From contig CM053803.1 of NCBI GenBank assembly GCA_028671895.1, positions 48,296,786 through 48,360,785 on the forward strand: a stretch of 64,000 nt of DNA. The letters run 5' to 3'. The translations under genes were made by a program, and so were the position numbers. Positions within the stretch are counted from its first letter, which is position 1, and each line of letters begins with the position of its first letter. Below are positions 34,640 through 48,234 of the stretch, one piece after another. This DNA comes from Oenanthe sinensis. Its lineage: Eukaryota > Streptophyta > Magnoliopsida > Apiales > Apiaceae. The notes under the pieces are model-generated. The model was given only the letters and a program-made list of their open reading frames with translations, did not search any database and was not told the DNA's origin.

Positions 34640-35971
34640 GCTTTTTACAGCGAAGAGATTAAGCTAATTCAGGGATGCGTTCTCTATCCGCGTTTATTTA
34701 TAAAATATTATAAAAAAAATTATATTTAATAGTTGTTGAAAATTATTTTAAATATTTTTTAAATAGTTGTGCTCTATGCGACTATCCACATACAAAAATT
34801 TCAACAAAATTTATAATTTTTAAAATAATAAAAAAATAAACAGTTTTGCAAGTTAGTCAAATATGTATTTTGTGTTATGACCTGAATAAGTGCATAAGTA
34901 TAATTTTGTCAAATTTAATCATTTATCATCATATGACTTAATTAATTTTTATTATTTAAAAATATTTAATAACCAATGTAATAGTTTAATTCAAAATATA
35001 TAATTAAGATTTTGAAAATTAATTATATGAATTATTAATTAGAAAAAGACTATCGTAATATATATAATTTATAATAATTTAAAAAAAATAAAAATATGAA
35101 AATATAAATTACAATAACATTACGAATTAAAAATATTAAATATAATAATAGTATATTAAATTTATCACAAATATGTTTTAGTAAGCCGACACCCTTTATA
35201 TTTCCAGTGATATCCCCCGTTAAGAGTGAATAAGAAATTTTATGATTATTCAACTAAAATGTTTGATTATATTATTACTTATGCTGAGAAAATGTATTGG
35301 GTTGCATATTCAATTATAAACTTTCTTAAAAGCCGAGACCCTCTTAAATCATATCACTCTTAAAATTCGACGTCCTTCTTAAATCATATCGATTTTGGTA
35401 ATAATGTAAAAATTTATCTAAATAAAATATTAATTTATCTCAATATGATATATTATTATATTAAATATTCATGAATGATAGTGTATATTGAAAAAATCAT
35501 ATAATTTCATGATTATTAATTATTACATTTATGTTAACAGAAAATTAGTCAATTATAAAATCTATGTTTCATTATAAAGATAAATAATTGTAGATGGTTT
35601 AAGAAAAAATTATAAATTGTTTTATATGTAATCTAATGCCTAATTTAGATATATAATATAGTTTTAAATTTAAATTTAAATTGTAGATGGTTTAAATTTG
35701 TTTTAACTTAAATTTAAAATAAAAAATACAATGACCGAAATTCATATATAATATTAAAATTATGTTACATTATTATTATTATTATTTTCATACAATAAAA
35801 TAAAATAATTATGATATTAAAATAAATTTGCTAATATTTATAAAAAGTAAAATAAATTGAATTTTTATTTGTTATTTACCATGATGGCATTTATAAGAGG
35901 CAAATAATCTAGAATGTGGAAAAAATAACTTAAAAAATATTATAATATCACATATTCATAAATTATTCTAT
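34640..35971. other. AT-rich spacer
   Basis: About 1.3 kb of very AT-rich DNA with no supported gene, RNA or transposon end. Confidence 0.5.
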
Positions 35972-35976
35972 ATATT

Positions 35977-37151
35977 TGTGAGATACAGCCTTTTCATTAG
36001 ATTTTGATTAATTTTGTCTTAATGTAAATTAAATTAGGGTTAGGAAGTTATTAATTAATATAGTAATCCTCCCATAGATTATTCGAAATGACAGTCAACG
36101 AATGGAAAGTCAAACTTGGTCAAACTATTTTATAAACGAAGCAAAATGATTTTCTCTCGACATATAATTAGACAAGATTTATCAAAATAATGATAAAATC
36201 AAATCTAATTTATACATGTGATATTTTGAGACAAAGACTGAATACGAACAAATACTGTATTTTTTACACTATTTTTACGAGACAGAAAATGCTTTATTAA
36301 ATTAAAAGAGTGTATGTTTTAAAGGTTTTCAAGGGAATATATTTTGAATATATTTTCTAAATTTATTTTTTCAACTTATCTTCAACAAAGTTTTGCCTAA
36401 ATGTAAAATGCAGATTTTATCCCAAAAGTCCCTAATTGTCTTATTTATTCGGATAAGATGCATTTTAATTTAAGTATAAATATTCTTTGGACTTGATAGT
36501 CATTATTAATTTAGGAATATTATGTTTGAATATATTTCAAGTCAAAACTTTAGTCCAAACATCGACAAGTACCGACAAAGTAGCTTTAGAGTATAATATA
36601 CAGAGATTTTTACGTATCTTTGAGGAGTTAAATGGGAAGTTACTCTCTGAGGTCTTAAGAGATACTACTTGCCTGTTAAGAGGTAACGAGAAGTTACGCT
36701 ATAAGACCAGTTTATAGAAGTTTTACTTTGATTGTGAGGAGGTAACGGGGAGTTACGCTCCAAGATAAATCAAGTAGTTTTTCTATTGTATTTTGAGGGG
36801 TTAACGAGTATTTAAGGTCCAAGACACATACATAGTGTTGTAAAAGGGTTCCCCGCCACTATAAAGAGTACATCTTTTTATAGTGCAAAATCTCGAGTTC
36901 AGTGAGGAAAACAGGGATTGGACTAGGGGTGAGCGGATCCGTTATGAGATTATGTCATCGCAAACCAAGATAAAAATTATGTTGTGTACTCCATTTTTTT
37001 TCTCTGTTTTTATTTTTCACATTTATATTACTAGTTGACTGGTAATGTTTTAAAAGGAGAAAAGAAAATTTTAAAACACAAAGCTCAATTTTTAAAATGA
37101 TATTAAGCTATTCAACCTCTTCTAGCTTATACCTCCATTTCGAACCTAACA
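35977..37151 (-). mobile_element. Short solo LTR (1175 bp), inverted relative of 24195-28040
   Basis: On the minus strand it starts TGTTAGGTTCGAAATGG and ends TGTATCTCACA. The exact 5-bp duplication ATATT flanks it (35972-35976 and 37152-37156). The whole length aligns with the two ends of the 3846-bp copy in TMEM120 intron 3, joined at about 24790/27440 of that copy. No ORF. Confidence 0.88.
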
Positions 37152-37280
37152 ATATTGAGTAAAGTAATTTGAGCACATAATTTCATAATTATTAACTGTT
37201 CCATCAATTATATAATATAATTGATTGATCGATGATTATAATAAATCTGAAAACGTAAATTTATTTATCTATTTCTGAGC

Positions 37281-37284
<4 letters not shown>

Positions 37285-37352
<68 letters not shown>

Positions 37353-37370
37353 TGTATATGTATGTATATT
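37285..37370. repeat. (TA)n then (TATG)n microsatellite
   Basis: About 40 bp of TA followed by TATG/TATA tetranucleotides. Confidence 0.9.
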
Positions 37371-37979
37371 TATTGATAATATTATTTTGTCAAGCATATA
37401 CTATTTTATATCATATATAATTTGTTTTTTCATGAAATACTAAAACTTAAATTATGATATCAAATGTGACTAAATTAACTCAACAGGTCGGCAAAAAAAA
37501 AAAAAAAACTCAACAGAATAATATTTTATGTAGTAAAATTTGAATTCTTAATAAAAATTTAATATTTATTTAAAATTCTCTCTTTTTATGTAAATTTAAA
37601 ATTATATTAAAAAATTGATTTCAAATATAACTAAAAATTATATATATATATATATATAATATTCATTTGTTTACTAAAAATAAAATTATAAGATATGGTA
37701 ATTATGATAAAAATTTCTTATAAACTTCTTATGAAATGTGAAATGATATATCCCGATTTAAAATTTTAATAACTTTAGTAGTTAGAAAAAAAAATGAAAA
37801 TTATATACTAAATATACAAAATAATGTGTAAGGAAAAAGATTATTTTAAAAAATATTTTGGAAATAAAAATATGTGGATGCTTTTGTAATAAATTTCAAT
37901 GGAAAAGTAATATTTATTTAAAATTCTCTCTTTTTATATAAATAAATAATTATATATAAAAACTACTTTCAAATGAAAT

Positions 37980-37987
<8 letters not shown>

Positions 37988-38075
<88 letters not shown>
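37988..38075. repeat. (TA)n microsatellite
   Basis: About 88 bp of uninterrupted TA. Minus-strand Ile-Tyr ORFs across it are artefacts. Confidence 0.95.
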
Positions 38076-38076
<1 letters not shown>

Positions 38077-40195
38077 CACGTATAAATCGAAGAAATGTTA
38101 CCGCACGGCAGCACATATATAATAGAAAAGGACAAAAAAAAGGGAGAAAAATAAAATTTATGCAAAACTCATTTACTATACAATCGAATTGAGCGGCACA
38201 TATTTCGGAGTCAGGTTTCTAAGAATGCAGGAAATTGAGCTCGAAAATATTTGAAAATGATACGTCATCAATGTTATCCCCTGCTATTATATATATAGAT
38301 ATAGATTTCTTAGATTTTTTTATAATTCGTAATTTTTTTTTATAGCAAATAAATGATTGCCGAGTTCTACTTTTTTTAATATAGCTTATAGTTAATACGA
38401 GCAAGTAATAAATAATATGATCATTATTAATAAATTTTAAAAAAAATGAAGATGAGATTCAAAATCGGGACAAGGAAAAATGTATCTTACCACTTAAGCT
38501 ATCTATCAACCGGTAATAATAATGTTAGTAAACACGAAAATGAAAGTAATGAAGGATTTAGATCAATATAAGTAACTTGATGATTTTTTTTATGCTACGT
38601 GTCTGAGTATATAATGAAGATGAGGAAATTTAACCATGGCCTTGGCCTACAACTATCCCACCAATCATGTGTTTGGCAAGTGGCTTCTCTCTTGAACAAT
38701 AAATAAATTAGTCGAAGTTGAGTTATCAATTTGCGAACTTATTTTATTGTTAATTTACAGCTTACTTTTATTTCATTGGTCTTATTATTTCTTCCTTTAA
38801 TTTCTTTCATTTATTATTAGGCATAATGGGTGACGATTAGATATAAAGGATTTGGAGTAAGTTCAACACTTGATATACCAACCATTCAACTTTTTTTTTT
38901 CTTCTTGTAATCATTCATCTCTTTAGTTAGACACCGCCATTGTTTTGTTTAATCTCGTCTATTTAGCACCTGCGATGGAAGGGGTTGTTTTTTTATTAGT
39001 TTTGACGTGCAACCAAATGGTGTTAATAAAGAATTGCAGAATAGATACAAAAGTATGCAAATTATAGATTTTAAAATATTTCCACTTTGTGAAGATGCAA
39101 GGTACACAAGTAATTAACGAGTGCATTTCTCTCTGTGTGTGTGTATATGTCGGGTCTTATTAACAATAATAAACTAACTATTTGTAAATAGTATTTTTGA
39201 ATCAAGATCTAGGCCTGCAATCTCATTTTAAATACCTCTAATCCATGTTTCGTAGTGTTAGAATATCATTACTTGTATCTATTCTTTGAAACAACGCTGT
39301 CAGTCATAACATGAATAAAACTGCATGCAAGTGCAATATTAATTAATCGCTTAAAGTGATCGAGTGAATGTGTTGTTCTTGTTGTTGGGTAAAAAATAGA
39401 GTAATGCTTTTACTGCATTTCTCTCCTGAGTGGAGGCCATAAAACACACTCAACATACTCAATCCACTTGAACAACATGTATGAGAGTATGAGATCACTA
39501 ATACTCTGAGACTCTGATTAAGAGGAGGAAACAGTGTAGAACTGTAGATATCATTATGAGAAATGTTTAATGTATTGCAGAGTCATGGCTTTTTACAAGA
39601 GATGTTATTTATTATTTTTACTTCTGTCAAACTGGTATTGAACCAGACCACACTAAGGTCCCAGAGTCCCATTTTATGAACTGGCCAGTCTTGTCTTGTA
39701 TATTTTGCACATGTTGTTCGGCATACCTGTCTGGTCCCTGGGGCGGGTGTACGAATATCTGTAATGAACTGGGGTCATATATCTATTAGAATCAACTACA
39801 TTGTGGCCTTGTGGGCGTTTAGTCGTCCATGCATGATGCACTGTCAATCTCATTTCAAGAAACGGACAAGGCATTTAATCCAGGTCACCCGAAGAATGTG
39901 AATGAAGTCTACACAAAATTAACTAAGAACCAAATTTTTCATGCTTCATGGAAAAGCAGACGACGACAGAAAATGACATTCGATCACACTTACATAACCA
40001 GATAATATAAGGATCCATGGCATCTAAAATTTCATCACACCACACTAAGAACATTATAAACATAATTCTGGTCTTATTCTGCTGCAATAGATATGTATAT
40101 AACATACTAGATCAGAATTATCAAATGACTATGCTACTACCATAGTTCTTTGACCGTCCTCTGACCTATATATGTCAAAGTCTTCACTTTCCAGA
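38076..40195. other. Spacer and 3' flank of the LEA-like gene
   Basis: Mostly AT-rich. 39658-39905 is richer in G+C and has a 66-codon minus-strand ORF (39874-39674) with many Tyr and Arg residues, which I do not recognise. Part of this may be LEA 3' UTR. Confidence 0.45.
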
Positions 40196-42856
40196 TTAGT
40201 TTTCTGGAAGTGGCTTGTCCAAATCCTCGAGTGGACGGAAGAAGGCCTTCTGCTCCAACACAGAATCTGCACTTGCTCCATATGGTGAGGTGTCTGAGCC
40301 TGCATCTGGGTTTTCCCCACTAGCCGGGCCAAAGACTCCAGTTTTCGGGTGTGGAGCCCAGTAGTGGTCAGATTGGCGCTGAGTTACTTCGTCTGGGACA
40401 AATGCGGGACGAATGTGATCATCCACGTTCTTATCATACACAGACTGATGCACAGCCCTCCTGCATAAATATAAAACACAGAGCTAAATATCACTTCCTT
40501 TATAGCAAGAAGTATAGCCAAATGGTAGTGCTAGTTGAGTCATTTATTTTTGCTATAGAGAAAGTAGCAAACTAGCAATCGATGATATTTTTGAAGAAAG
40601 ATATTGTCGAGAACATGTTAATCTAGTAAATATAAGAGCATCTCCAACAGGCTCTTTATGTTAGCTCCTAAGTCCAAAAATAAAGAACCACTCATGTATT
40701 AGAGCTCCAACAGACTTCTAAAGGCTCTCTAAATAGTTAAGAGCATCTTCTCTCTCCTCAAATTTAAGAGCTTGAACATGGCTCTTAAGTTAATATTTAC
40801 TAATAAAATATGTATTCCCTCACATTCTTTTCCCTCTCTTTTTATGAATAAAATATAAATAGAGAGTCAACCTAAAAAGCATTGTTGGAGTTGACACTCC
40901 TAAACATATGTTAAATCACTAGGACTTTAATATTTTATATTATGTGTAGGAGCCAACTAGGAGTCTGTTGGAGATGCTCTAACAAAATAACCGAAACCTA
41001 AATAAAATTTCTTAACAAGAATCATCAGGCACGTAAATTTCAAACACCAAACTAAAAAGGCAATGCATAAACAATCAAATAATACTAATTTTCATATCTA
41101 GAACAAATTTTTATCTTTTTAGTATAAAACCTGTTAGCTTTTATCCATTTAAAGTAGATGCTTGAAGGATTTGATGTAAGTACTAAGATATAGTAAAATA
41201 AACAGAGCATCTAGGAATCTCATAGTAAATATGCTTTGTATAGTAATAATACAAGAAAGGCACAGTCATGAATCCACTTCCCCCACAAATAGATGGCAGG
41301 ATAGAAAAGGTCATCAAAATCTAAAAAAATAATATAAACTTTTCGAAAGATTGTTAGGCGGTGCCCAAAGATTACAATAATTGATAGTATCAAACAAAAT
41401 GGTGGTTTTAATAATATACATTAGTCAACATGATTAAAATAATTAAAGACCTCGGATACCCGAAATGATCCATTATCTTCCCATAACTAATATATTACTC
41501 CTAGTTAGTTTTGATCCTGGCAACTCAGTTATAGTTCAGATTGTGTGCATTTTGAGCATAGTAGGATCTTACTAGAGTAGTATTTTAGTAGTAAAAATCT
41601 GAAGAAGGGTCAGGTCTAGATAAGATTAGTCATGATAGTTTGAAAACAATAGGGATTCAAGTCTTTGAAATTTAGCCAAAACAGGTGGTGGAAACACAAG
41701 AGCAGCAATGTATAACTTTGACTAGAAGACTAGAACAATATATAACTAAAAATCCACAGTGGATTTAAATCCCATTTTATTACCTTGGAGAGAGGTGATG
41801 ATAGAGTAAATTTCCTAGCTAAGGATCATCATCAAGTTATAACATGTTGAACATTCAATAAAAACAAAATTAATACTCCCTCCGTCCCAACCAATTCTTT
41901 ACACTTTCCTTTTTGGGACGTCCCACCCAATTCTTTACATTACTAAAAATAGTAACTTTTAACAATAAATATATTATTACATCCACTACTTCACTCCACT
42001 TTTTCAACACTTTACACTATTACACCCACTACTTCATTTATTTTAACAATAAAATCACTATTACACCCACTATCCTTGGTCTCCGTGCCCGGACCAAATG
42101 TAAACATTTGGCCGGGACGGAGGGAGTAATAAGTGAGTAATAAGAGAAAATTGAAAAGTTAAAAAAATAAATAAAATGAATGTTAGTACTAGAGAAAACA
42201 AACATTTGTAGGTGTTTGGTTTGGACAAAACTATCAAGGAGAGGATAAGATTGAAGGGGTGGGGACAGAGACAGGCACACCAAACACCAAGCCCTCATGT
42301 ATGATCTAACTACACTAGCTGAGATTATTATTACTATAATAGCCCTCCCTCGGAGGTTAAAAATGTCTTATTAAGATACAAAATGGGCACACCCACAGAG
42401 TACGGAGAAAGCAATAGTTAATACGGAACTACCAAGGCAGGCATAAGGCATCTCTATCTACCTTTATCTCTTTCATTCTTTTGATCACACCACTACTCTA
42501 CTAACATCAAACCAACACCAATATTACACCATCCTAAACAAATCAACACTAGTAACATATATATATAGAGAGAGAGAGAGAGAGTATTTCTTAAAACTTA
42601 CAAGTCAAAACACACCAGATTAGTAGCTAGCTAGAAAGGTCAGTTTCAGCTTCACATTTTGCATATATACATGAAATATTCACATTTTAAACTGCAACAG
42701 CTAGATAATTATATAAATATGTGTGTGTGTGTGAAAAAGTTGATACCTGGTGGTGGTGGTGAGGGAGAGTGGTTTGGTGGGATCGGGACAAGTTCCGGTG
42801 CGGATCTGGTTGATAACACGCTTGCCTACGCCGATGAGTCCTCGACTACTGGCCAT
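40196..42856 (-). CDS. Small LEA-like protein (At5g17165 type)
   Basis: Two exons, 42747-42856 and 40196-40460, give 124 aa across a 2286-bp GT-AG intron (the split codon is Arg37). Exon 1 codes a basic N-terminus starting MASSRGLIGVGKRVINQI, which could be a mitochondrial targeting signal (inference). Exon 2 carries the conserved core AVHQSVYDKNVDDHIRPAFV, then SDHYWAPHPKTGVFGPA and SVLEQKAFFRPLEDLDKP, diagnostic of the plant 'late embryogenesis abundant protein At5g17165-like' family. These are small, hydrophilic and probably disordered; function beyond stress or seed association is not established. The start is the first ATG in frame, with TATAAATAG about 140 bp upstream. The intron holds two MITEs. 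It is complete, with no disruption. Confidence 0.9.
40636..40979. mobile_element. Tourist-like MITE in LEA intron
   Basis: Termini GAGCATCTCCAACAG and CTGTTGGAGATGCTC are perfect inverted repeats, flanked by TAA (40633-40635 and 40980-40982). Length 344 bp. Ends resemble the MITE at 6214-6575. Confidence 0.88.
41876..42126. mobile_element. Stowaway-type MITE in LEA intron
   Basis: CTCCCTCCGTCCCAACCAA at the left and GGCCGGGACGGAGGGAG at the right, flanked by TA (41874-41875 and 42127-42128). Length 251 bp. Confidence 0.92.
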
Positions 42857-42991
42857 ACAAATAGATATATTATTATTATTATTATTATTTATTCTAGAGA
42901 GAGAAATGGAGTAAGGTCGGATAAATAGACAGAGATGTAGAGAGAGAAACTGATAAGAGTGATATTGCTCCCTTGATACAACTCTGCCCCT

Positions 42992-43000
42992 CTATTTATA
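42992..43000 (-). promoter_or_regulatory. Probable TATA box of the LEA-like gene
   Basis: TATATAAATAGAGG on the minus strand, a near-consensus plant TATA box, about 140 bp before the ATG. Confidence 0.65.
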
Positions 43001-43009
43001 TACTTTGAT

Positions 43010-45172
43010 TCATACGACACCCCCTAATGTATGCAATGCAACTCATCACATTTACTACACCCTTGTCATTTTACTGCTCAATTACGTGCCCCATTTCCGA
43101 ACGTTAATTACATATTAATATCATAATATATTCCACAAGCGCACACATTTATTTTGTCTTGAAGGTTATTAATTATAAAATTTTCATAATCTACTATTAC
43201 TATTGAAAAATGATATTAAAAAAACTGAATGTGTTAAATTTTTACTCCTTATATATGTGTAGTGGAGTCTTTTGTGTACATATAAAATCATTATTGATAA
43301 AATTTTGTCATTTATATTTTTGAGATTATTATTTATACTACTAGATGATGGAGTTGGGATCTAAATTTTTGTAAGGAAGCCCATTTTTATGAAGCAACTT
43401 TTTTATTAGATATAAGGCACATTTTGACATAATTAAAAGGACGAAAATCGTTAAATTTTAACACTTTCAATATTAAATTTTAACAACATTATTTCTTCAA
43501 CTCTATGAAATTTATATCCAAATTATGATAGACTGGTTCTAGATGACAGGATATTCAAGTTTCAGACTAAATTTAATGTTTAGGATATGATTTTAATTTC
43601 AATGAAAAGGTCTATAATACATTAATAGGTTATACATGTAATTGCGCGGACACAATTTGATAACACAAAAATCAAATATTAAAATTTACTTTAAAATAAA
43701 ATATTTTATAATATATAAATAGTTTAATACAAATTTTATAAATATTCTAAATTTTTAGAATTCAATCACTTTTGTCTCGCAGCCTAAAATGCAGCCACTC
43801 CCTCCTCTATTATCTGGGCCGGATCTAGAAAAAAAATTAGAGGCCATTAGACTATTTTTGAATACATACCCTTATAAAATTAAATTTTTGGGAGGACATT
43901 TCTATATTTTTCTAAAAAATTTATCGGTGCAAGTTTTTCTAAAAAAATTTTAGGGGAACATGCCTCCGGTCTCTTACTAGATCCACCCCGTCTATTATAT
44001 ATGTTTTAAAATATAGATTTAGTTGAGCAACAACCATGAACAAAATTATATACAAATACAATTAGTTTGAACTAAAAAAATTAAAAAAACTAATTAGGAT
44101 CTAAAATAATACAATAGGCAACGTTAGACTTCACTGTTATCATAATACAAGTACTATAATATTACCACAACACAGCTAGCCATCGGGGCATATATATTGC
44201 GAATATTCGAGGATCTGGATGGTCACTACACGCCAGACAATCTTTTGTTAGCTCCATCTATTATCCGGGCTTAATTGCTCTAAAATTATTTTTAAATAAT
44301 TATTTAAAGTTAAAATATATTATAATATGATATTAAAATTATTTTTATAAATAAAAAGAGTCAAATTCTATTATTATAAAAATATCATCCAATTTTATAT
44401 ATAAGATACCAATAATTTTAAGTAAATTATCTAAAATTGATTTAAAAAATATTTTTCTTTTATTATTATATACAGAATATTTATATTATTTCATCTGTTC
44501 AAGTGGTTGTCTTGATAAATTTAAAATGCAAAATATGTACAATGCCATAGATAATTCATTCACAACGAATAGCACATCAGATAAGAAAGGCACGAATAGC
44601 ACATAGCACATCAGATAAGAAAGACACATGATCTGATCGATGACACTAATTTCATTTTGACCATTATGCCCTTTTCAACAAGGACTTTTTGTTCCACACG
44701 CATTAAACACGGCCTTTCTTCTCCACCTATGACCTGTCATCTACTAGATGATTTTTATTCAACTTATCTTTTAAAAAAATGTATTAGGAGATTTTATAAT
44801 ATTTTATGAATCGAACAGTAAGTATGGATGATGATGCGATAACAAATTTTGTACTATTAAATTGTTTTAAAATAATGTCAATATGCAATTGATTACATTT
44901 TTTTGTACTTTTTTCTTTTTCATAATATTAATAAAATAAATAGTTCATAATACACAACACGTCTTTTACTCTATATTTTTAGGAGTGTTAAACATACCTC
45001 AATTAAATATTAAATTTAGATGCTTCAATTTTATTAAAAAGCACTTCTTGACAACAATTCAATCAATTTACTATATTTTGATTAATATTTTATAACATTT
45101 CCTATTTTAAAATTATACATACAAATATTATACAAAATTTAGTTTAATATTATATAACCATGTTACATTTTG

Positions 45173-45223
<51 letters not shown>

Positions 45224-45960
45224 GTTTTGGATAACAAAATTGATTAAACTCCCTCATTAACTGGCAATAGGAACCGTGAAAAAAATATTAGTTTTTGTTG
45301 CGTGGAATGGAGTTTTTAAAGCAAGTTTTAAAGTTCTCAATTAGTGTACAGTAAATCATTTATTTCATTATATTTTTTGATAATCTAAATGTACGGATTA
45401 AATATTTATACCAAAATAAGAATATATATAAATTTTCATTAAATTTGAAGTGGTGTAATATCACTTTTATAATAATATTATTTGTTTCTATATTCAACCA
45501 CATACATTTACTATAATCTTATTGTCATAAATTTATAGTTTCAAATTAATATATTAAACAAAAATTTGTATATTGACTTATTTTGATATTAAATTAACAT
45601 TCATATGATTTGATTGTATTATTAATAATTAATTTATTAAATTTAAAACTGCACTAAGGAGAAAACTTCCATATTATGTCTATTATGTACTTTAGATAGT
45701 TTTATTCCATATATAAATTATGATGCAGTTATATATCGACTATTTTAGTCTGTAACTCGATATGGTGAGGAGATGGTTATAGACTTACAAGTGATGTGGA
45801 ATGATCTTGATAACTTATCTCTTCACTTATCTTGATGGTCTTTTTTTTTAAACCCTTATCTTGATTGTCTTGATCGAGAGTTCAGACCACTGACAAAAAA
45901 ACGTTTGCCGGCATTTTTCTTAAAAATGTTTAACAATTTGCGTATCCACCCAAATTTCTA
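43010..45960. other. AT-rich spacer
   Basis: About 2.9 kb without a supported gene. 43815-43990 has weak inverted ends (GGCCGGATCTAGAAA and CTAGATCCACCC) that may be an old MITE. 44565-44630 has a short direct repeat around GAATAGCACATCAGATAAGA. Confidence 0.5.
45175..45219. repeat. (TA)n microsatellite
   Basis: About 45 bp of TA. Confidence 0.9.
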
Positions 45961-45966
45961 ATAAAA

Positions 45967-46719
45967 ATGGTGTATCTTAAGAGGAGCCCTCTTATTCGTA
46001 TCAGGGCACACCCTCTTCTTGAAGGAGAGCCCTCTTCAGAGAGAGTCTTCATCTTCATAACAGGGCGAACGATCTTCCTCAGTGAGAACCCTCTTCAGGG
46101 TGAACCATCATCTTCATACCAGGGCGCACCCTCTTCCTCAGAGAGAGCCCTCTTTAGGGTGAGCCCTCATCTTCAGGGGAGCCCTCTTCTTCATACTAGG
46201 TGCACCATCTTCCTTAAGGAGAGCCCTCTTAAGGGAGAGCCCTCATCTTCATACCAGGGTGCACCCTCTTCCTCAGGAAGAGTCAGGGTGAGCTATCATC
46301 TTTAGGGAGAGCCCTCTTTAGGGGAACCCTCATATTCGGGGCCCCTCATCTCCATATCAGGTCGCGCCCTCTTCCTCAAGGAGGAGCCATCTTCAGGGTG
46401 AGCCCTCATTTTCAGAGGGGTCCTTTTCTTCAGGGAGAGCCCTCATCTTCATGCTTCAGGGAGAGCCCCCATCTTTATACCAGGGTGCGCCCTCTTCCTT
46501 AGGAAGAGCCTTCTTCAGGGTGATTCATCATCTTCAGGGGGAGCCCTCTTCTTCATACTAGGGTGCCCTCTCTTCCTGAGGGAGGAGCCCTCTTCAGTGT
46601 GAGCCCTCATCTTCAGGGGACCCTCTTCCTCAGGGAGAGCCCTGTTTAGAGGGAGCCCTCTTTCTCAGGGAGATCTCTCTTTTTCATACCAGGGTGCGCC
46701 CTCTTCCTCAAGGAGAACC
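45967..46719. repeat. AGGGAGAGCCCTC tandem block, left part
   Basis: Irregular repeats of CAGGGAGAGCCCTCATCTTC and ATACCAGGGTGCGCCCTCTTC-like units. The block resumes at 57384 on the far side of the Copia element, so this is one LTR block cut in two. Plus-strand ORF 45967-46305 is a by-product of the repeats. Confidence 0.85.
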
Positions 46720-47329
46720 TGAAAGTCATAATGTGAAGGTCTATTTGTAATAATTAGATGACAACTCAACTCAGTTAAGAAAGAGAAGTAAATAATAATG
46801 ACAACAAGAATCAAGACGAAAAAAAGTTAACTAGACACGAAGAATCAGATTATCAAATGTATTTAAATGATATTGCTACCAAACACTAGAAGAAGTTCAT
46901 TTATATGTTCAAGCGTCAGTGAAAAATAAAGGAGTAGTATTTCAAAAGAGTTCAGAAGATATATAAGATTTCAAGTGGCTACTACAGAAAGATTCCAGAA
47001 CAAGAGAACAAAAGAGGAAGGACAGAAGACCCCAACTTAAAAGTTAAAAAAATGGAGAATATTTATTAATAATGCACAAATGAACCAGACAATACGTTTG
47101 TGTGTCAAGTAAAAATAATAAATATTCATCATCTAGCTCACAACAAGGTTATACAAGTCAAGATATTATTTTAATTATACTTTCAAAAAGTTATTTAATT
47201 AAATTAATTCAAGTTGAATTTAATTTAATGTAATTTATAAATTATTTAATTAAATTAAGTAAAATTAATTTATTATAATAGATATGGCTTAGTATGACTT
47301 TTAACAAAGTCTAAAAGACTTATTTAAAA

Positions 47330-47695
47330 GTCATACCGAATTAATTCAAGAAAGTCATACCGAATCATTTAATAAAAAAGTCATACCGAGCTTCAAAGAA
47401 AATCATACCAAATTATGAAGGCAAATGTCATACCAAGCCAAATTCAAAAGTCATACCGATCCACTTCATGAAAAGTCATGCTGAAGCTATTAAAAAAAGT
47501 CATACCGAAAATATTCAGAAAAAGTTATACTGAGGCTTGAATTTAAAAGTCATACCGAAGCATATTCAAAAGTCATACTGACTTTTAAAGGTCATACCGA
47601 GCTTTATAAAAGTCATACAAGTGCTTTTTAAAAGTCATAGAGGCTTAAATAAAGTCTGAAAAATGTTATGTTCTAGAAAGTCATACAAGCTATAG
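47330..47695 (+). promoter_or_regulatory. Array of AGTCATACCGA motifs upstream of the LTR TATA box
   Basis: About 15 copies of AAAGTCATACCGA or close variants occur at 15-40 bp spacing and stop just before the TATA box. The same array occurs at 56660-57025 in the 3' LTR. The position is U3, where plant Copia elements such as Tnt1 and Tto1 carry repeated transcription-factor sites. Confidence 0.7.
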
Positions 47696-47703
47696 AAATC
47701 CTC

Positions 47704-47710
47704 TATAAAT
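47704..47710 (+). promoter_or_regulatory. TATA box of Copia 5' LTR
   Basis: CTCTATAAATATGAGG. The matching site in the 3' LTR is at 57037-57044 (CTTTATAAATATGAGG). Confidence 0.7.
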
Positions 47711-48050
47711 ATGAGGTGATCACTTCATATTTTGTGTTAGTTAAAAACATTCAAATTCAGAAATTTGTATGCATTGTAATATAAACAAATTTATGTGCAA
47801 GTTTGAATAATAATTGTTAAATCAGAACAATTCATGTCAAAATCGTTCTAAACATTTAAATAGTTATATACATTTTCATCATATTAATTTTGTAATACTT
47901 TTCAAGTTAAAATCATATATTCTACTTGAACAGTATTTCATTAAAATTAATATTTCGTGATTAATTAAAATAATATTTTTAAATCCAAAATTCTGTGATT
48001 AAATATAGATATTCTATTCAACCCTTCTTCTACAATATCATGAACCAACA

Positions 48051-48063
48051 ATTGACATCAGAG
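48051..48063 (+). other. Copia primer-binding site
   Basis: ATTGACATCAGAG directly after the LTR end. It is a variant of the ATTGGTATCAGAG site complementary to initiator-methionine tRNA that plant Copia elements use. Confidence 0.75.
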
Positions 48064-48234
48064 TTTATTGATATTTCTAATATCAGACCCAGACCAAATA
48101 TTTCGCAATTCATACAGATCTTAAAATTTATTTTTTATTCGAAATAATTTTTACCCAAAATTTTTTTTGATCAGAAATTATTTTAAGTCAAAAATTACTT
48201 TTTGAAACACTTAAATTTTTAATCTTATTTAAAA

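Larger units (their letters stand above)
46720..48050 (+). repeat. Copia 5' LTR
   Basis: Starts TGAAAGTCATAATG, ends GAACCAACA just before the primer-binding site; 1331 bp. Matches the 3' LTR strongly from about 47000 onwards; the first 250 bp are more diverged. Confidence 0.85.

Noticed and set aside
39674..39874. 66-codon Tyr/Arg-rich minus-strand ORF
   Set aside because: Composition looks gene-like but I recognise no family and see no supporting exons; could be LEA 3' flank or a decayed exon.
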